DNA of 7,244 nucleotides from Candidatus Iainarchaeum sp. (GCA_028712575.1 JAQTPU010000038.1:1-7244), one strand, 5' to 3'. Positions 1-5,976 are shown, counted from the first letter of the stretch. Made by a program: numbers and translations. The notes: generated by a model from the sequence alone, not told the origin.

Positions 1-191
1 GGAGCTGTTTCCTGTGAATAGCTTGCGAAATTAAGCTTTCCTGGAACATTTGCCACCTGGGAATTGATTTTCAGGTTTTCAGGATTCTGATTGCCGATTG
101 CAACCCAGATTGCAGTGCCTGAAACAGCAAGCAATGCAAAAGCAATTATTGCAGCAGGTGCTATCAGGTTATTGTTTGCCTTTTTTTCCAT
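1..191 (-). CDS. Partial membrane-anchored protein of unknown function (N-terminus only)
   Basis: Sixty-three codons are visible and the frame is open to the left edge, so the C-terminal part is missing. The protein starts MEKKANNN and has one hydrophobic stretch at about residues 9-32 (LIAPAAIIAFALLAVSG, then TAIWVAIG) after a short lysine-bearing N-terminus. This fits an uncleaved signal anchor or a signal peptide, with the rest (QNPENLKINSQ, then a stretch ending YSQETA) outside the cell. The start is well supported: an ideal archaeal Shine-Dalgarno, GGAGGTG at 204-198, lies 6 bases before the ATG at 191. A TATA-like element lies about 50 bases upstream. It is divergent from the histone-like gene at 426. 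No family is recognisable from this fragment. Base use resembles the rest of the window. Confidence is high that it is a gene and low on its role. Confidence 0.8.
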   Translation of the reverse strand, partial: MEKKANNNLIAPAAIIAFALLAVSGTAIWVAIGNQNPENLKINSQVANVPGKLNFASYSQETA

Positions 192-197
192 ATTTTT

Positions 198-204
198 CAC
201 CTCC
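198..204 (-). promoter_or_regulatory. Strong Shine-Dalgarno of the left-edge membrane protein
   Basis: GGAGGTG on the minus strand is a full match to the archaeal 16S anti-Shine-Dalgarno. It lies 6 bases upstream of the ATG at 191-189. It is the strongest ribosome binding site in the window and fixes the start of that gene. Confidence 0.8.
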
Positions 205-240
205 ATCAAAATTAGTTACTATAAAAAAGATATTAAGTAG

Positions 241-250
241 TTATTTAAAT
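241..250 (-). promoter_or_regulatory. Putative archaeal TATA box for the left-edge gene
   Basis: The minus strand reads ATTTAAATAA, an archaeal TATA-like element preceded by A-rich sequence that could serve as a BRE. Transcription would start about 25 bases downstream, near 218-222, giving a leader of roughly 30 bases that contains the GGAGGTG site. This is inferred from position and composition; the whole region is AT-rich, so a chance match is possible. Confidence 0.4.
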
Positions 251-278
251 TATTGTTTTTTAGTTAGCAAAAAAGCTA

Positions 279-308
279 AAAATTGCCTCTGAATGCAAAA
301 TTGCCTCT
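279..308. repeat. 12-bp direct repeat between divergent promoters
   Basis: AAAATTGCCTCT occurs at 279-290 and again at 297-308, an exact 12-base repeat with an 18-base period. It sits between the two divergent TATA-like elements. Such a pair could be a regulator binding site, but no regulator is known for it. The sequence match is certain; the function is speculation. Confidence 0.5.
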
Positions 309-313
309 TTGCA
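294..313. repeat. Inverted repeat TGCAAA-N8-TTTGCA
   Basis: TGCAAA at 294-299 and TTTGCA at 308-313 form a 6-base inverted repeat with an 8-base spacer, overlapping the second copy of the 12-bp direct repeat. A 20-bp dyad between divergent promoters is typical of an operator for a dimeric helix-turn-helix protein. The symmetry is seen directly and the operator role is inferred. Confidence 0.4.
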
Positions 314-341
314 GGCGTATTGTTTTTAACCCATGCATGCC

Positions 342-375
342 TTTAAATTATTATTGCAGGGCTAATTATTTATCA
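342..375 (+). promoter_or_regulatory. Putative promoter region of the histone-like gene
   Basis: Two TATA-like candidates point toward the plus-strand gene: TTTAAATTA at 342-350 and TTATTTATC at 367-375. They would give start sites near 372 or 397, hence leaders of about 54 or 29 bases before the ATG at 426. Either leader includes the GGGGG tract at 414-418. I cannot choose between them from sequence alone. Confidence 0.35.
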
Positions 376-425
376 AATTTCTAATGCTGATAATGTGAAT
401 TTTTGTGCTATTTGGGGGTTTTTTG

Positions 426-848
426 ATGTCTAAAGATAAAGCTGTGGTGGTAGAGACAAAGCAGGAAGCAAAGGAAGAAACTGTCCAGGAACAGATGGAA
501 GAAATGGAAGAATCCGGAGAGGAAATTCCGGAAGATAAACTGCCTTTTCCGCGCGCAACAATTGTCAATATGTTAAGGAAAAATCTTAGCAAGGGAAAGC
601 AGATTAAAGGCCAGGTAAAGGATGAAATGAATGTCTGGCTTGGGAAAATGGTTGAAAGAATAGCCAAAAAAATGGACACCCATCCTTATACTTATGTTGA
701 CGGCGGAATGCTCCGCGAAGCAATCGAGCCCTATGAAACAGTCCAGGACATTGAAAAGGAAAAAGAAAGAATCATCAAGCAGCTTGAATCAGTAAAGGCA
801 GCCTGCGATGTCCTAATTAATGAAGTTGACCGCAAGTTTGTAAAATAA
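426..848 (+). CDS. Histone-fold-like DNA-binding protein with acidic N-terminal tail
   Basis: The product is 140 residues. Residues 10-37 are a highly acidic tail (many Glu, e.g. EEMEESGEEIPED). Residues 39-105 resemble the archaeal histone layout: a short first helix starting LPFPRATIVNMLRKNL (compare LPIAPIGRII in HMfB), a loop, a long helix around 63-83 (VKDEMNVWLGKMVERIAKKM), a loop with HPYTY, and a short third helix MLREAIEPYE. Residues 107-135 form an extra charged helix (DIEKEKERIIKQLESVKAAC). Canonical archaeal histones are about 66-70 residues and tail-less, so this is an extended variant. The conserved Arg of the second loop is not obvious, and a Gly falls near the partner Asp. I chose the ATG at 426 over an in-frame GTG at 405 because GGGGG at 414-418 is well placed as a ribosome binding site and the longer form would begin with an odd hydrophobic MLFGGFL. 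The gene is monocistronic. Its role in chromatin or regulation is inferred; a non-DNA-binding coiled-coil protein is the alternative. Confidence 0.75.
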   Translation: MSKDKAVVVETKQEAKEETVQEQMEEMEESGEEIPEDKLPFPRATIVNMLRKNLSKGKQIKGQVKDEMNVWLGKMVERIAKKMDTHPYTYVDGGMLREAIEPYETVQDIEKEKERIIKQLESVKAACDVLINEVDRKFVK

Positions 849-856
849 ATTTTACA
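839..856. terminator. Palindrome over both stop codons of a convergent gene pair
   Basis: TGTAAAAT at 839-846 and ATTTTACA at 849-856 are perfect reverse complements around AA. As RNA this gives a 7-bp AT-rich stem with a 4-base loop on either strand. The TAA of the plus-strand gene (846-848) and the TAA of the minus-strand gene (854-852) both lie inside it. It could act as a compact bidirectional termination or 3'-end signal, but the stem is weak and the U tracts are short. Confidence 0.35.
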
Positions 857-1175
857 TTTCATTGAATTCCCGCAATTGGGCTTGAATAAGCATCAACTCG
901 TTTGAAGCTTTTTTAATATCCCTGTCCCACATTGCCGACCTGTGGTTTAAAACCCTGAATCTTTGCGCCAGCCTTGCGCGCTTCTCCCTGTCCAGTTCCC
1001 CAGTAGCAAGCCTTATCCTTATTTTTTCAGCTTCCTTAAAATCGCCTTTTTGAATGCGTTTCCATCTGCGCATCCGGAATTTCAGTTTTACAATCCGCGC
1101 CCTAATCTTCAAGCAAAAAGAAACAGAATGCACCTTGCTCTTTGCACGTGCCTTCAAAACTTTTATTCTCCCCAT
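852..1175 (-). CDS. Small, strongly basic helical protein of unknown function
   Basis: The product is 107 residues and very rich in Arg and Lys, starting MGRIKVLKARAKSK. It appears almost wholly helical, with a charged middle (MRRWKRIQKGDFKEAEKIRIR, two overlapping parts) and a C-terminal helix (KKASNELMLIQAQLREFNE) that could form a coiled coil. There is no signal peptide or membrane segment. The start is fixed by context: the livF stop TAA and this ATG share a base (TAATG at 1177-1173 on the minus strand), a classic sign of translational coupling. It is the last gene of the minus-strand cluster and ends 3 bases from the convergent histone-like gene. The basic charge suggests RNA or nucleic-acid binding or contact with an acidic partner, but that is a guess. 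I do not recognise the family. Confidence 0.65.
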   Translation of the reverse strand: MGRIKVLKARAKSKVHSVSFCLKIRARIVKLKFRMRRWKRIQKGDFKEAEKIRIRLATGELDREKRARLAQRFRVLNHRSAMWDRDIKKASNELMLIQAQLREFNEM

Positions 1176-1879
1176 TATCTTCCGCCCAGATAAATTTCCT
1201 TTATTTTTTTGTTGTGCACTATTTCTTTTCCGCCCTGCAAAGCGATTTTTCCGTCTTCCAAAACAAAAGTGGAATGGGCGATTTTAATCGCCTGCTTTGC
1301 ATTCTGCTCCACAATAATTATTCCGATTCCTTCCCTGTTGATTTCAACTATTTTTTCAAAAACCTCTTTCATCATTTTAGGCGAAAGCCCGAGCGAAGGC
1401 TCGTCAAGCAGCAGCAATTCAGAATTCTGCATTAAAGCGCGTGCAATTGCAAGCATCTGCTGCTGCCCGCCAGAAAGAGAAAAGGCATAATGGTTCTGCT
1501 TTTCCTTCAAAAAAGGAAATTTTTTGAAAACAGCCTCAAGGTTTCTTTGTACAAGGGCATTGTCCTGCATTATAAAAGCGCCCATTTCAAGATTTTCCCT
1601 TACTGTCAGGTCGGAAAAAACCTGCCTTCCCTGCGGAACAAAACTAATGCCTTCAAAAATCAGTTCATGGGTAGGCAGTTTTGTAATGTCTTTTCCTTTA
1701 AAACAAATTTTGCCTGAAAAAACACTGCACAAATTAAAAATGCTTTTCAAAAGAGTGCTCTTTCCCGAACCATTCGGGCCAATTATTGCAACAATCTCAT
1801 TCGGCGCAACGCTCAAATCAATTCCGTGGAGAATCTCATTTCCATTATAGCCAGAATGCAGGTTTTTTATTGAAAGCAT
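1175..1879 (-). CDS. livF: Branched-chain amino acid ABC transporter ATP-binding protein, LivF type
   Basis: This is one of the two ATPases that drive a hydrophobic/branched-chain amino acid importer at the inner face of the membrane. It has 234 residues, near the usual size (E. coli LivF is 237). The Walker A is GPNGSGKST at 34-42, the Q-loop Gln is at about 83 in VPQGRQVF, the signature is LSGGQ at 135-139, and the Walker B is LLLLDEP at 155-161 with catalytic Glu160. SLGLSP follows, and VEQN at 190-193 replaces the usual H-loop histidine, a trait of LivF rather than LivG. The start has only a weak AAGGCG site. It begins 9 bases after the RelE-like gene and its stop overlaps the next ATG. 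Unusually it is separated from livG by three receptor genes and a toxin-antitoxin-like pair. Family assignment is secure; the exact substrate is not. Confidence 0.95.
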   Translation of the reverse strand: MLSIKNLHSGYNGNEILHGIDLSVAPNEIVAIIGPNGSGKSTLLKSIFNLCSVFSGKICFKGKDITKLPTHELIFEGISFVPQGRQVFSDLTVRENLEMGAFIMQDNALVQRNLEAVFKKFPFLKEKQNHYAFSLSGGQQQMLAIARALMQNSELLLLDEPSLGLSPKMMKEVFEKIVEINREGIGIIIVEQNAKQAIKIAHSTFVLEDGKIALQGGKEIVHNKKIKEIYLGGR

Positions 1880-1888
1880 TTTTTCGCC

Positions 1889-2242
1889 TTATTTTTCCTT
1901 GTATCCGAATTTTTTGTTGTATTTGTCATGGTCTAAAATGTCAAGAACAAATGCGATTATTTCTATTTGGGTTTCCCCTTCTGTCAGGGAGTAAAGCATT
2001 CTCCAATAGTTGGGCAAAGAAACCCAAAAAATATTTTTAATTCCGTATTTTTCCTTGTACTCTTTTGGAATAAGTTTTTTGTTAATCGGCTCGCCATAAT
2101 GGATGTTTGCTTTGATTAATTCGACTTTTCTGTCAACAGCTGTTAAGATTGTTTTCTCTATTTTTGAGTGTCCAGATTCCTTATTCAAATAAGTGTAAAC
2201 CTCTTCTGCTTCAGGAGACAGTTTAACGCGGACAAGTTTCAT
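1889..2242 (-). CDS. RelE/ParE-superfamily toxin-like protein
   Basis: The product is 117 residues. It starts MKLVRVKLSPEAEEVYTYL, the usual opening of RelE/ParE-fold proteins: strand one, then a helix with SPEAEE. It continues with a second helix (TAVDRKVELIKAN), a loop NIHYGEPINKKLIPKEY, a core strand PNYWRMLYSL at about 77-86 that matches the W-R-x-x-Y type motif, a strand IEIIAFVLDILDH, and a basic end DKYNKKFGYKEK. Canonical members cut ribosome-bound mRNA (RelE) or block gyrase (ParE), but this archaeal branch is poorly characterised, so the activity is unproven. Its ATG overlaps the stop of the winged-helix gene upstream (ATGA), as expected for an antitoxin-toxin pair. By hand count 1921-2220 is about 35% G+C, against about 45% in the transport genes, which suggests a separate origin. 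Confidence 0.7.
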   Translation of the reverse strand: MKLVRVKLSPEAEEVYTYLNKESGHSKIEKTILTAVDRKVELIKANIHYGEPINKKLIPKEYKEKYGIKNIFWVSLPNYWRMLYSLTEGETQIEIIAFVLDILDHDKYNKKFGYKEK

Positions 2243-2526
2243 AATTCAAGGCCTTTTGCAATAGCACGCTTCAAATTCTGGTTTGAATTTGCAATCCATG
2301 TAATGCCTTTCAGGCTTACTGCAATCTTGTTGCTATCTTCCAGATACTGCAAAACCACTTTAAGAGTGTTGTGATTAACCTGCTTGGGAAGAATTTTCTT
2401 CAGTTCTGCAATTGAAAGCGCGCTCTCATCAGACCTTTTCAAAACATTCTCAACCATGATAACAGTATTCAAAGTAGGAGAATGCTCGAATTTTTCCTCT
2501 TTCTGCATCAAAACAGTTCTTGACAT
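2239..2526 (-). CDS. Winged-helix protein, probable partner/antitoxin of the RelE-like protein
   Basis: From the ATG at 2526 the product is 95 residues, starting MSRTVLMQKEEKFEHSP. It is a compact winged helix-turn-helix: a first helix TLNTVIMVENVLKR, then LSIAELKKILPKQVNH, a probable recognition helix NTLKVVLQYLEDSN, and a wing KIAVSLKGITWI followed by a charged helix LKRAIAKGLEL. This arrangement, a small winged-helix gene directly ahead of a RelE-like gene with ATGA overlap, recurs in archaea. It suggests a DNA-binding antitoxin that represses its own promoter and neutralises the partner; that role is inferred. In-frame alternatives are TTG at 2538, ATG at 2532 and ATG at 2508. A TATA-like box near 2552-2560 would start transcription at about 2530, favouring a near-leaderless 2526 start. 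No clear Shine-Dalgarno is seen. Confidence 0.65.
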   Translation of the reverse strand: MSRTVLMQKEEKFEHSPTLNTVIMVENVLKRSDESALSIAELKKILPKQVNHNTLKVVLQYLEDSNKIAVSLKGITWIANSNQNLKRAIAKGLEL

Positions 2527-2547
2527 AAACATAACCAAAAGTTATTA

Positions 2548-2580
2548 ACTAATAAATAATTAGTATCAAATAGTATAAAA
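2548..2580 (-). promoter_or_regulatory. Putative internal promoter and operator of the winged-helix/RelE pair
   Basis: The 75-base gap between the last receptor gene and the winged-helix gene is very AT-rich. On the minus strand it holds TTTTATA at 2580-2574 and AATTATTTATT around 2561-2551, both TATA-like. ACTAAT at 2548-2553 and ATTAGT at 2559-2564 form an exact inverted repeat across the second box. TAGTAT occurs at 2561-2566 and 2571-2576, 10 bases apart. Symmetry over a TATA box fits autorepression, as usual for toxin-antitoxin pairs. The pattern is seen; the function is inferred. Confidence 0.45.
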
Positions 2581-2601
2581 AGGTTTTGTTTGGTGATTGG
2601 C

Positions 2602-3723
2602 TTATTGGTATTCTTCAACCTTGTTATCTGCCTTTACAATAAGCAATTCGTATCCCCTGATTCCGTCCCCATTTGCGTCAATTGCCAATTTTCCCGATGC
2701 GCCTTCAAAATCCTTCAAATTGTACAAGTACTGCCTTATTCCTTCAACATCAAGGCCTTTCTGTTTTATTGCGTCTGCAATAATGTAAACTGCATCATAG
2801 CTTTCAGATGTCCAGAAACCATAGGAAATTTCGCTGCCATATCTTGCCCTGTATTTGTCCATGAATTCCTTTGATTTTGGATTGTTTGGATTGAAGGACG
2901 GGCTGGGAAAAATTATTCCTTCATGCAGTTCCGGGTTTTTTATAAAAGCGGCTACATTTCCCATTACATCGTTTCCCAAAATCTGCTGTGCCATTCCAAG
3001 TTCTTTCATCTGCTTGACAAGCATGAATCCCGCATCCGGATTCTGGGGGGAAAGAAAAACAACATCTGGATTCAGGCCCATTATTTTTGAAAGGATTGTC
3101 CTGAAATCAGTTGTTCCGGGTGTATAAGAATCATAGGAAACAACTTTCCCGCCGCTTGCAGTGAAATCATTTTTGAGCTTCTCTGCAATTGGTGCAGCAT
3201 AATCTGTCTGTTCAAAAACAATTGCGAGCTTTTTTGCTTTCAGTTTTGCAAGCAGGCCAGTCATCAATGGCACCTGCTGCGTCCCGACAGGAGAGGTGCG
3301 GAAAACATATTCGCCTGATTTTGAAAGGCTTGGCGTCGTAGTAATTGAAGCAAGCATCACAACCTTGTTCTGCTCTGCAATCGGGGCAATTGCAAGGCTT
3401 TCCGGAGAGCAATGCCCTCCAAGAATAACTTTGACTCCGTCAACATTAATCAGCTTGTTCATTGAATTTACTGCTTCTTTCGCATCGCATTTTGCATCCT
3501 CAAAAATCATTTTAACTGGCACACCGTTAATCCCGCCATTGGAATTTATTTCCTCCACAGCAAGCTGAACAGCTTCAAAAGCACCGTATTTTGCCATTGG
3601 GCCAGTAATCGGCCCGATAAAACCGATTTTTATTTCTCCCTGCGTGCCTTGCTGCTGCGCACAGCCTGAAAAAGCGATTGCAAGAGCAATTATTCCAATC
3701 AAAAATAAAATTTTTGTTTTCAT
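2602..3723 (-). CDS. LivK-type substrate-binding lipoprotein (receptor 1)
   Basis: This is an extracellular ligand receptor of the branched-chain amino acid type (periplasmic-binding-protein type 1 fold). It has 373 residues with a lipoprotein signal (MKTKILFLIGIIALAIAFSG) and lipobox FSGC, so Cys21 is the likely lipidated residue. The first lobe begins IKIGFIGPITG; KCDAKEA and GGHCSPES supply Cys79 and Cys105, spaced like the Cys53-Cys78 disulfide of E. coli LivJ. Ligand-site regions resemble LivJ but differ: CSPES instead of CSSS, ITTTPSLS instead of PAATNPELT, and LGNDVMGN, where Asp replaces the Glu that holds the ligand amino group. The hinge and second lobe follow (FEQTDYAAP, VVFLSPQNPDAG, SYDAVYIIADAIKQKG). 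The start overlaps the previous stop (ATGA). The ligand may be an amino acid or a related polar molecule; it cannot be fixed from sequence. Confidence 0.92.
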   Translation of the reverse strand: MKTKILFLIGIIALAIAFSGCAQQQGTQGEIKIGFIGPITGPMAKYGAFEAVQLAVEEINSNGGINGVPVKMIFEDAKCDAKEAVNSMNKLINVDGVKVILGGHCSPESLAIAPIAEQNKVVMLASITTTPSLSKSGEYVFRTSPVGTQQVPLMTGLLAKLKAKKLAIVFEQTDYAAPIAEKLKNDFTASGGKVVSYDSYTPGTTDFRTILSKIMGLNPDVVFLSPQNPDAGFMLVKQMKELGMAQQILGNDVMGNVAAFIKNPELHEGIIFPSPSFNPNNPKSKEFMDKYRARYGSEISYGFWTSESYDAVYIIADAIKQKGLDVEGIRQYLYNLKDFEGASGKLAIDANGDGIRGYELLIVKADNKVEEYQ

Positions 3724-4832
3724 TTCACTAGCACCAGTTTTCCGTTTTCAACTTTGCGCAGGACAACTTGCCTTATTGCATCGCCGTTTGCATCGAGATG
3801 ATATGTTCCGCTTGCCCCTGTGTGTTCTTTTTGGTTTGAAAGATACGCCTTTATGCATTCTGCATTATTTCCATTGCAGGAGCTGATTGCATCATAAAGC
3901 AGATTGTAAGTGTCGTATCCAAGCGCCGAATAAATCTCTTCTGTAACATCCTTGTTGTACTTCTGCTTATAATCTGAAAGGAATTTTTGCATTTCTGCGG
4001 AGTTCAAATCATAAGCATAGGTTGTGATCAGCATTCCTTCAGCAGCTTCGGTGTCTGCGCTTATTACGCTCTTGAAGGAAAAGGTTTCGTTTCCAAGCAT
4101 CCGTGTGTTTACGCCGAGTTCTTTTGCCTGTTTCAGCACCATTATTGCTGTTGGCGCTGAAAGAGTTGTTGTTAATATCAAATCAGGGTTTGTTTCCTTT
4201 ATTTTGAGGAATTGTGTTTTCAATTCCTTGTCAGCAGAATTAAACCCATCTTCCGCAACAATCTCCCCGCCCAGCTTTTCGAATTCCCGTTTGAAAACGT
4301 CTTTCCAGGCAACGGTATAATCATTGACTTCAAACAGCACTGCGACTTTTTCATAGCCGGATTCTTTTGCAATTCTCGCTGCATTTGAAGCCATGTGCAC
4401 TGAAGAAGAGGCAATCCTGAAAACATACTCTCCGGCATTTGTCAGTGCTGGTGTTGCAGCAACAGGAGAAATCAGGATGATTTTTTTCTCCTGGGCATAA
4501 GGCGCGATTGCCAGTGTTGAGGAACTGCAAACCCCTGAAACAACAATGTTTGAATCATCAATTTCAACAAGTTTTTTTGCTGCGCTCAAGGCCTCTGCCG
4601 GATTGCATTTTTCATCCTCATAAATAATTTCAATCTGCTTTCCCTTAAAAGTGCTTTTTTGCGAGTGCGCCAGTTCAAACCCGTTTTTCACTGCCTCTCC
4701 AGTATAGGCCATTGCACCCGACATCGGGCCTGCAAAGCCAATCTTAACTGTTTCTCCCTGTGGCTGTGCACAGCCCGCAAGCAGGAATGCAACTGCAATC
4801 ATTCCGACCAAAAACAAAATTTTTGTTTTCAT
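3720..4832 (-). CDS. livK: LivK-type substrate-binding lipoprotein (receptor 2, closest to LivJ/LivK)
   Basis: From the ATG at 4832 the product is 370 residues. The frame extends back to a TTG at 4847, but that extension would consist of the ribosome binding site itself (GGGAGGA at 4845-4839, 7 bases before the ATG), so 4832 is the real start. The signal peptide ends in LLAGC with Cys21 as lipid anchor. Cys76 (EKCNPAEA) and Cys102 (VCSSS) match the conserved disulfide of the family. CSSS, SPVAATPALT and LGNETFSF keep the Ser, Thr and Glu positions that bind the amino acid backbone in LivJ, so this is the best candidate for a true branched-chain amino acid receptor. A second pair, Cys319 and Cys326 (CNGNNAEC), is extra. 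It follows receptor 3 after 19 bases and overlaps receptor 1 by 4. The symbol is used in the family sense. Confidence 0.92.
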   Translation of the reverse strand: MKTKILFLVGMIAVAFLLAGCAQPQGETVKIGFAGPMSGAMAYTGEAVKNGFELAHSQKSTFKGKQIEIIYEDEKCNPAEALSAAKKLVEIDDSNIVVSGVCSSSTLAIAPYAQEKKIILISPVAATPALTNAGEYVFRIASSSVHMASNAARIAKESGYEKVAVLFEVNDYTVAWKDVFKREFEKLGGEIVAEDGFNSADKELKTQFLKIKETNPDLILTTTLSAPTAIMVLKQAKELGVNTRMLGNETFSFKSVISADTEAAEGMLITTYAYDLNSAEMQKFLSDYKQKYNKDVTEEIYSALGYDTYNLLYDAISSCNGNNAECIKAYLSNQKEHTGASGTYHLDANGDAIRQVVLRKVENGKLVLVK

Positions 4833-4838
4833 TTTTAT

Positions 4839-4845
4839 TCCTCCC
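4839..4845 (-). promoter_or_regulatory. Shine-Dalgarno that sets the start of receptor 2
   Basis: GGGAGGA on the minus strand lies 7 bases before the ATG at 4832-4830, between that gene and the stop of receptor 3. It overlaps the codons of the longer TTG-initiated reading and argues against it. Confidence 0.75.
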
Positions 4846-4851
4846 AATTGG

Positions 4852-5973
4852 TTATTTCATCTGTTCCGCTTTTCCGTTTTTTATTTCAAACAGGGAATAT
4901 TCAGTGTTTGCCCTGTCATTCCGGGCATCAAACGCAATGCTCCCTGTTATTCCATTGAAAGAATTTGTTTTTAAATAATCGCGAACAGCATCCGCATTGT
5001 ATCCTTTTTCCTTAACCGCGGCTGCAATCATTTTTATTGTATCATAAGAGCTTGCGCACACATTTTCCTGCGGGCAGTCAATCCCGAATTTTTCCTTGTA
5101 TTTCTGCATTAATTCAGAGATTTTTCCGTTTGTTTCAATTACATAATCAGCGCCAATCGCACCTTCTATTATTCCCTTGTTTTCAGTTATTAATTTCACT
5201 GATTTTGTAATATTGTCATTAACCAGGATAATGCCGGGCTTGAAATCAAGTTCAGTAAGCTGCTTGAGCATTATTTCCCCGCTTGTAACTGTCTGCGGGC
5301 TTAAAAAAAGGCAGTCGATTTCCTCGCTTTTCAGTTTTGTTATCTGCCCCCTCAAATCGTTTGAGCCTGAAACAAAAGATTCCCCTGTCACTTCAATGCC
5401 GGAATCTTTCAAATCATTTTCCAGTGAAATTTTCAGGCCTTTTGCATAATCTGTTTCCTCGTATAGCACGCCGATTTTTTTGCACTGCTTTTCTTTGGCG
5501 TAATCCGCAAACAGTTTTGCTTCTTTTGCATCTGAAGACCAGTTCCTGAAAATATTCGGGGAAGAACCGCTTATTTTCGGTGTTGTTATCAGAATCCCGA
5601 CAAGCATGGATTCTTTTTTTTCCATTAATGGCGCAAGTGAAAGGACTGTTCCGCTGCATGCAGCAGAAGTGAAAACACGGATGTTTTTTGCGCCTGTTTC
5701 CTGTTCAAAAATCGAAAGTGCTGTTGCGGGGTCGCATTTGTGGTCCTGAAAATCAATCACAAGGGTTTTCCCGTTTATTCCGCCGGAAGCATTTATTTCG
5801 TCTGCGGCAATCAGTGCTGAATTCATTGCGGCCTCGCCATACTGCGACAGGCCGCCAGTAAGGGGGAAAATAGCGCCAATTGTAATTGTTTTTTCCTCTG
5901 GTTGTGCACACCCTGCCAGTGCAATTATTCCAATTATTGCAATAATGCAAATTGCCAAAATTTTTGCTTTCAT
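4852..5973 (-). CDS. LivK-type substrate-binding lipoprotein (receptor 3)
   Basis: The product has 373 residues and a lipoprotein signal ending ALAGC, with Cys22 as the likely lipidated residue. It has the type 1 binding-protein layout: ITIGAIFPLTGGLSQYG, then EINASGGINGK, then KCDPATA (Cys80) and AACSGT (Cys106), the conserved disulfide pair. The ligand site differs from LivJ: CSGTV, LITTPKIS and LVNDNITK, with Asp where LivJ has Glu. It carries additional cysteines (KQCKK, EIDCLF and CPQENVC), more than its neighbours, so further disulfides are possible. It lacks the C-terminal CxxxxxxC found in receptors 2 and 4 and looks closer to receptor 1 there. The start at 5973 is 3 bases after the livG stop, with GGGGGAA inside the livG end as ribosome binding site, so the two are likely translated together. 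Ligand unknown. Confidence 0.92.
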   Translation of the reverse strand: MKAKILAICIIAIIGIIALAGCAQPEEKTITIGAIFPLTGGLSQYGEAAMNSALIAADEINASGGINGKTLVIDFQDHKCDPATALSIFEQETGAKNIRVFTSAACSGTVLSLAPLMEKKESMLVGILITTPKISGSSPNIFRNWSSDAKEAKLFADYAKEKQCKKIGVLYEETDYAKGLKISLENDLKDSGIEVTGESFVSGSNDLRGQITKLKSEEIDCLFLSPQTVTSGEIMLKQLTELDFKPGIILVNDNITKSVKLITENKGIIEGAIGADYVIETNGKISELMQKYKEKFGIDCPQENVCASSYDTIKMIAAAVKEKGYNADAVRDYLKTNSFNGITGSIAFDARNDRANTEYSLFEIKNGKAEQMK

Positions 5974-5976
5974 TTT

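Noticed and set aside
264..279. TTAGC-A6-GCTAA hairpin as a terminator
   Set aside because: The stem is only 5 bp and it lies upstream of both divergent genes, so no transcript is expected to end there.
98..292. Plus-strand open frame of 64 codons starting at 98
   Set aside because: It overlaps the left-edge gene antisense, then runs through the divergent promoter region; its Gln/Leu-rich start mirrors the antisense hydrophobic segment.
405..425. In-frame GTG at 405 as an earlier start of the histone-like gene
   Set aside because: It would add the hydrophobic residues MLFGGFL and would translate through the GGGGG tract at 414-418, which is better read as the ribosome binding site of the ATG at 426.
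362..679. Minus-strand open frame of about 105 codons opposite the histone-like gene
   Set aside because: It is Ser/Phe/Ile-rich low-complexity sequence, antisense to a better supported gene, with no plausible ribosome binding site.
963..1850. Several plus-strand open frames of 75-108 codons between 963 and 1850
   Set aside because: They lie opposite livF and the basic-protein gene, have no family-like sequence, and arise from the codon bias of the minus-strand genes.
2590..3568. Plus-strand open frames opposite receptor 1
   Set aside because: They are antisense shadows; receptor 1 on the minus strand has a signal peptide, lipobox and family motifs.
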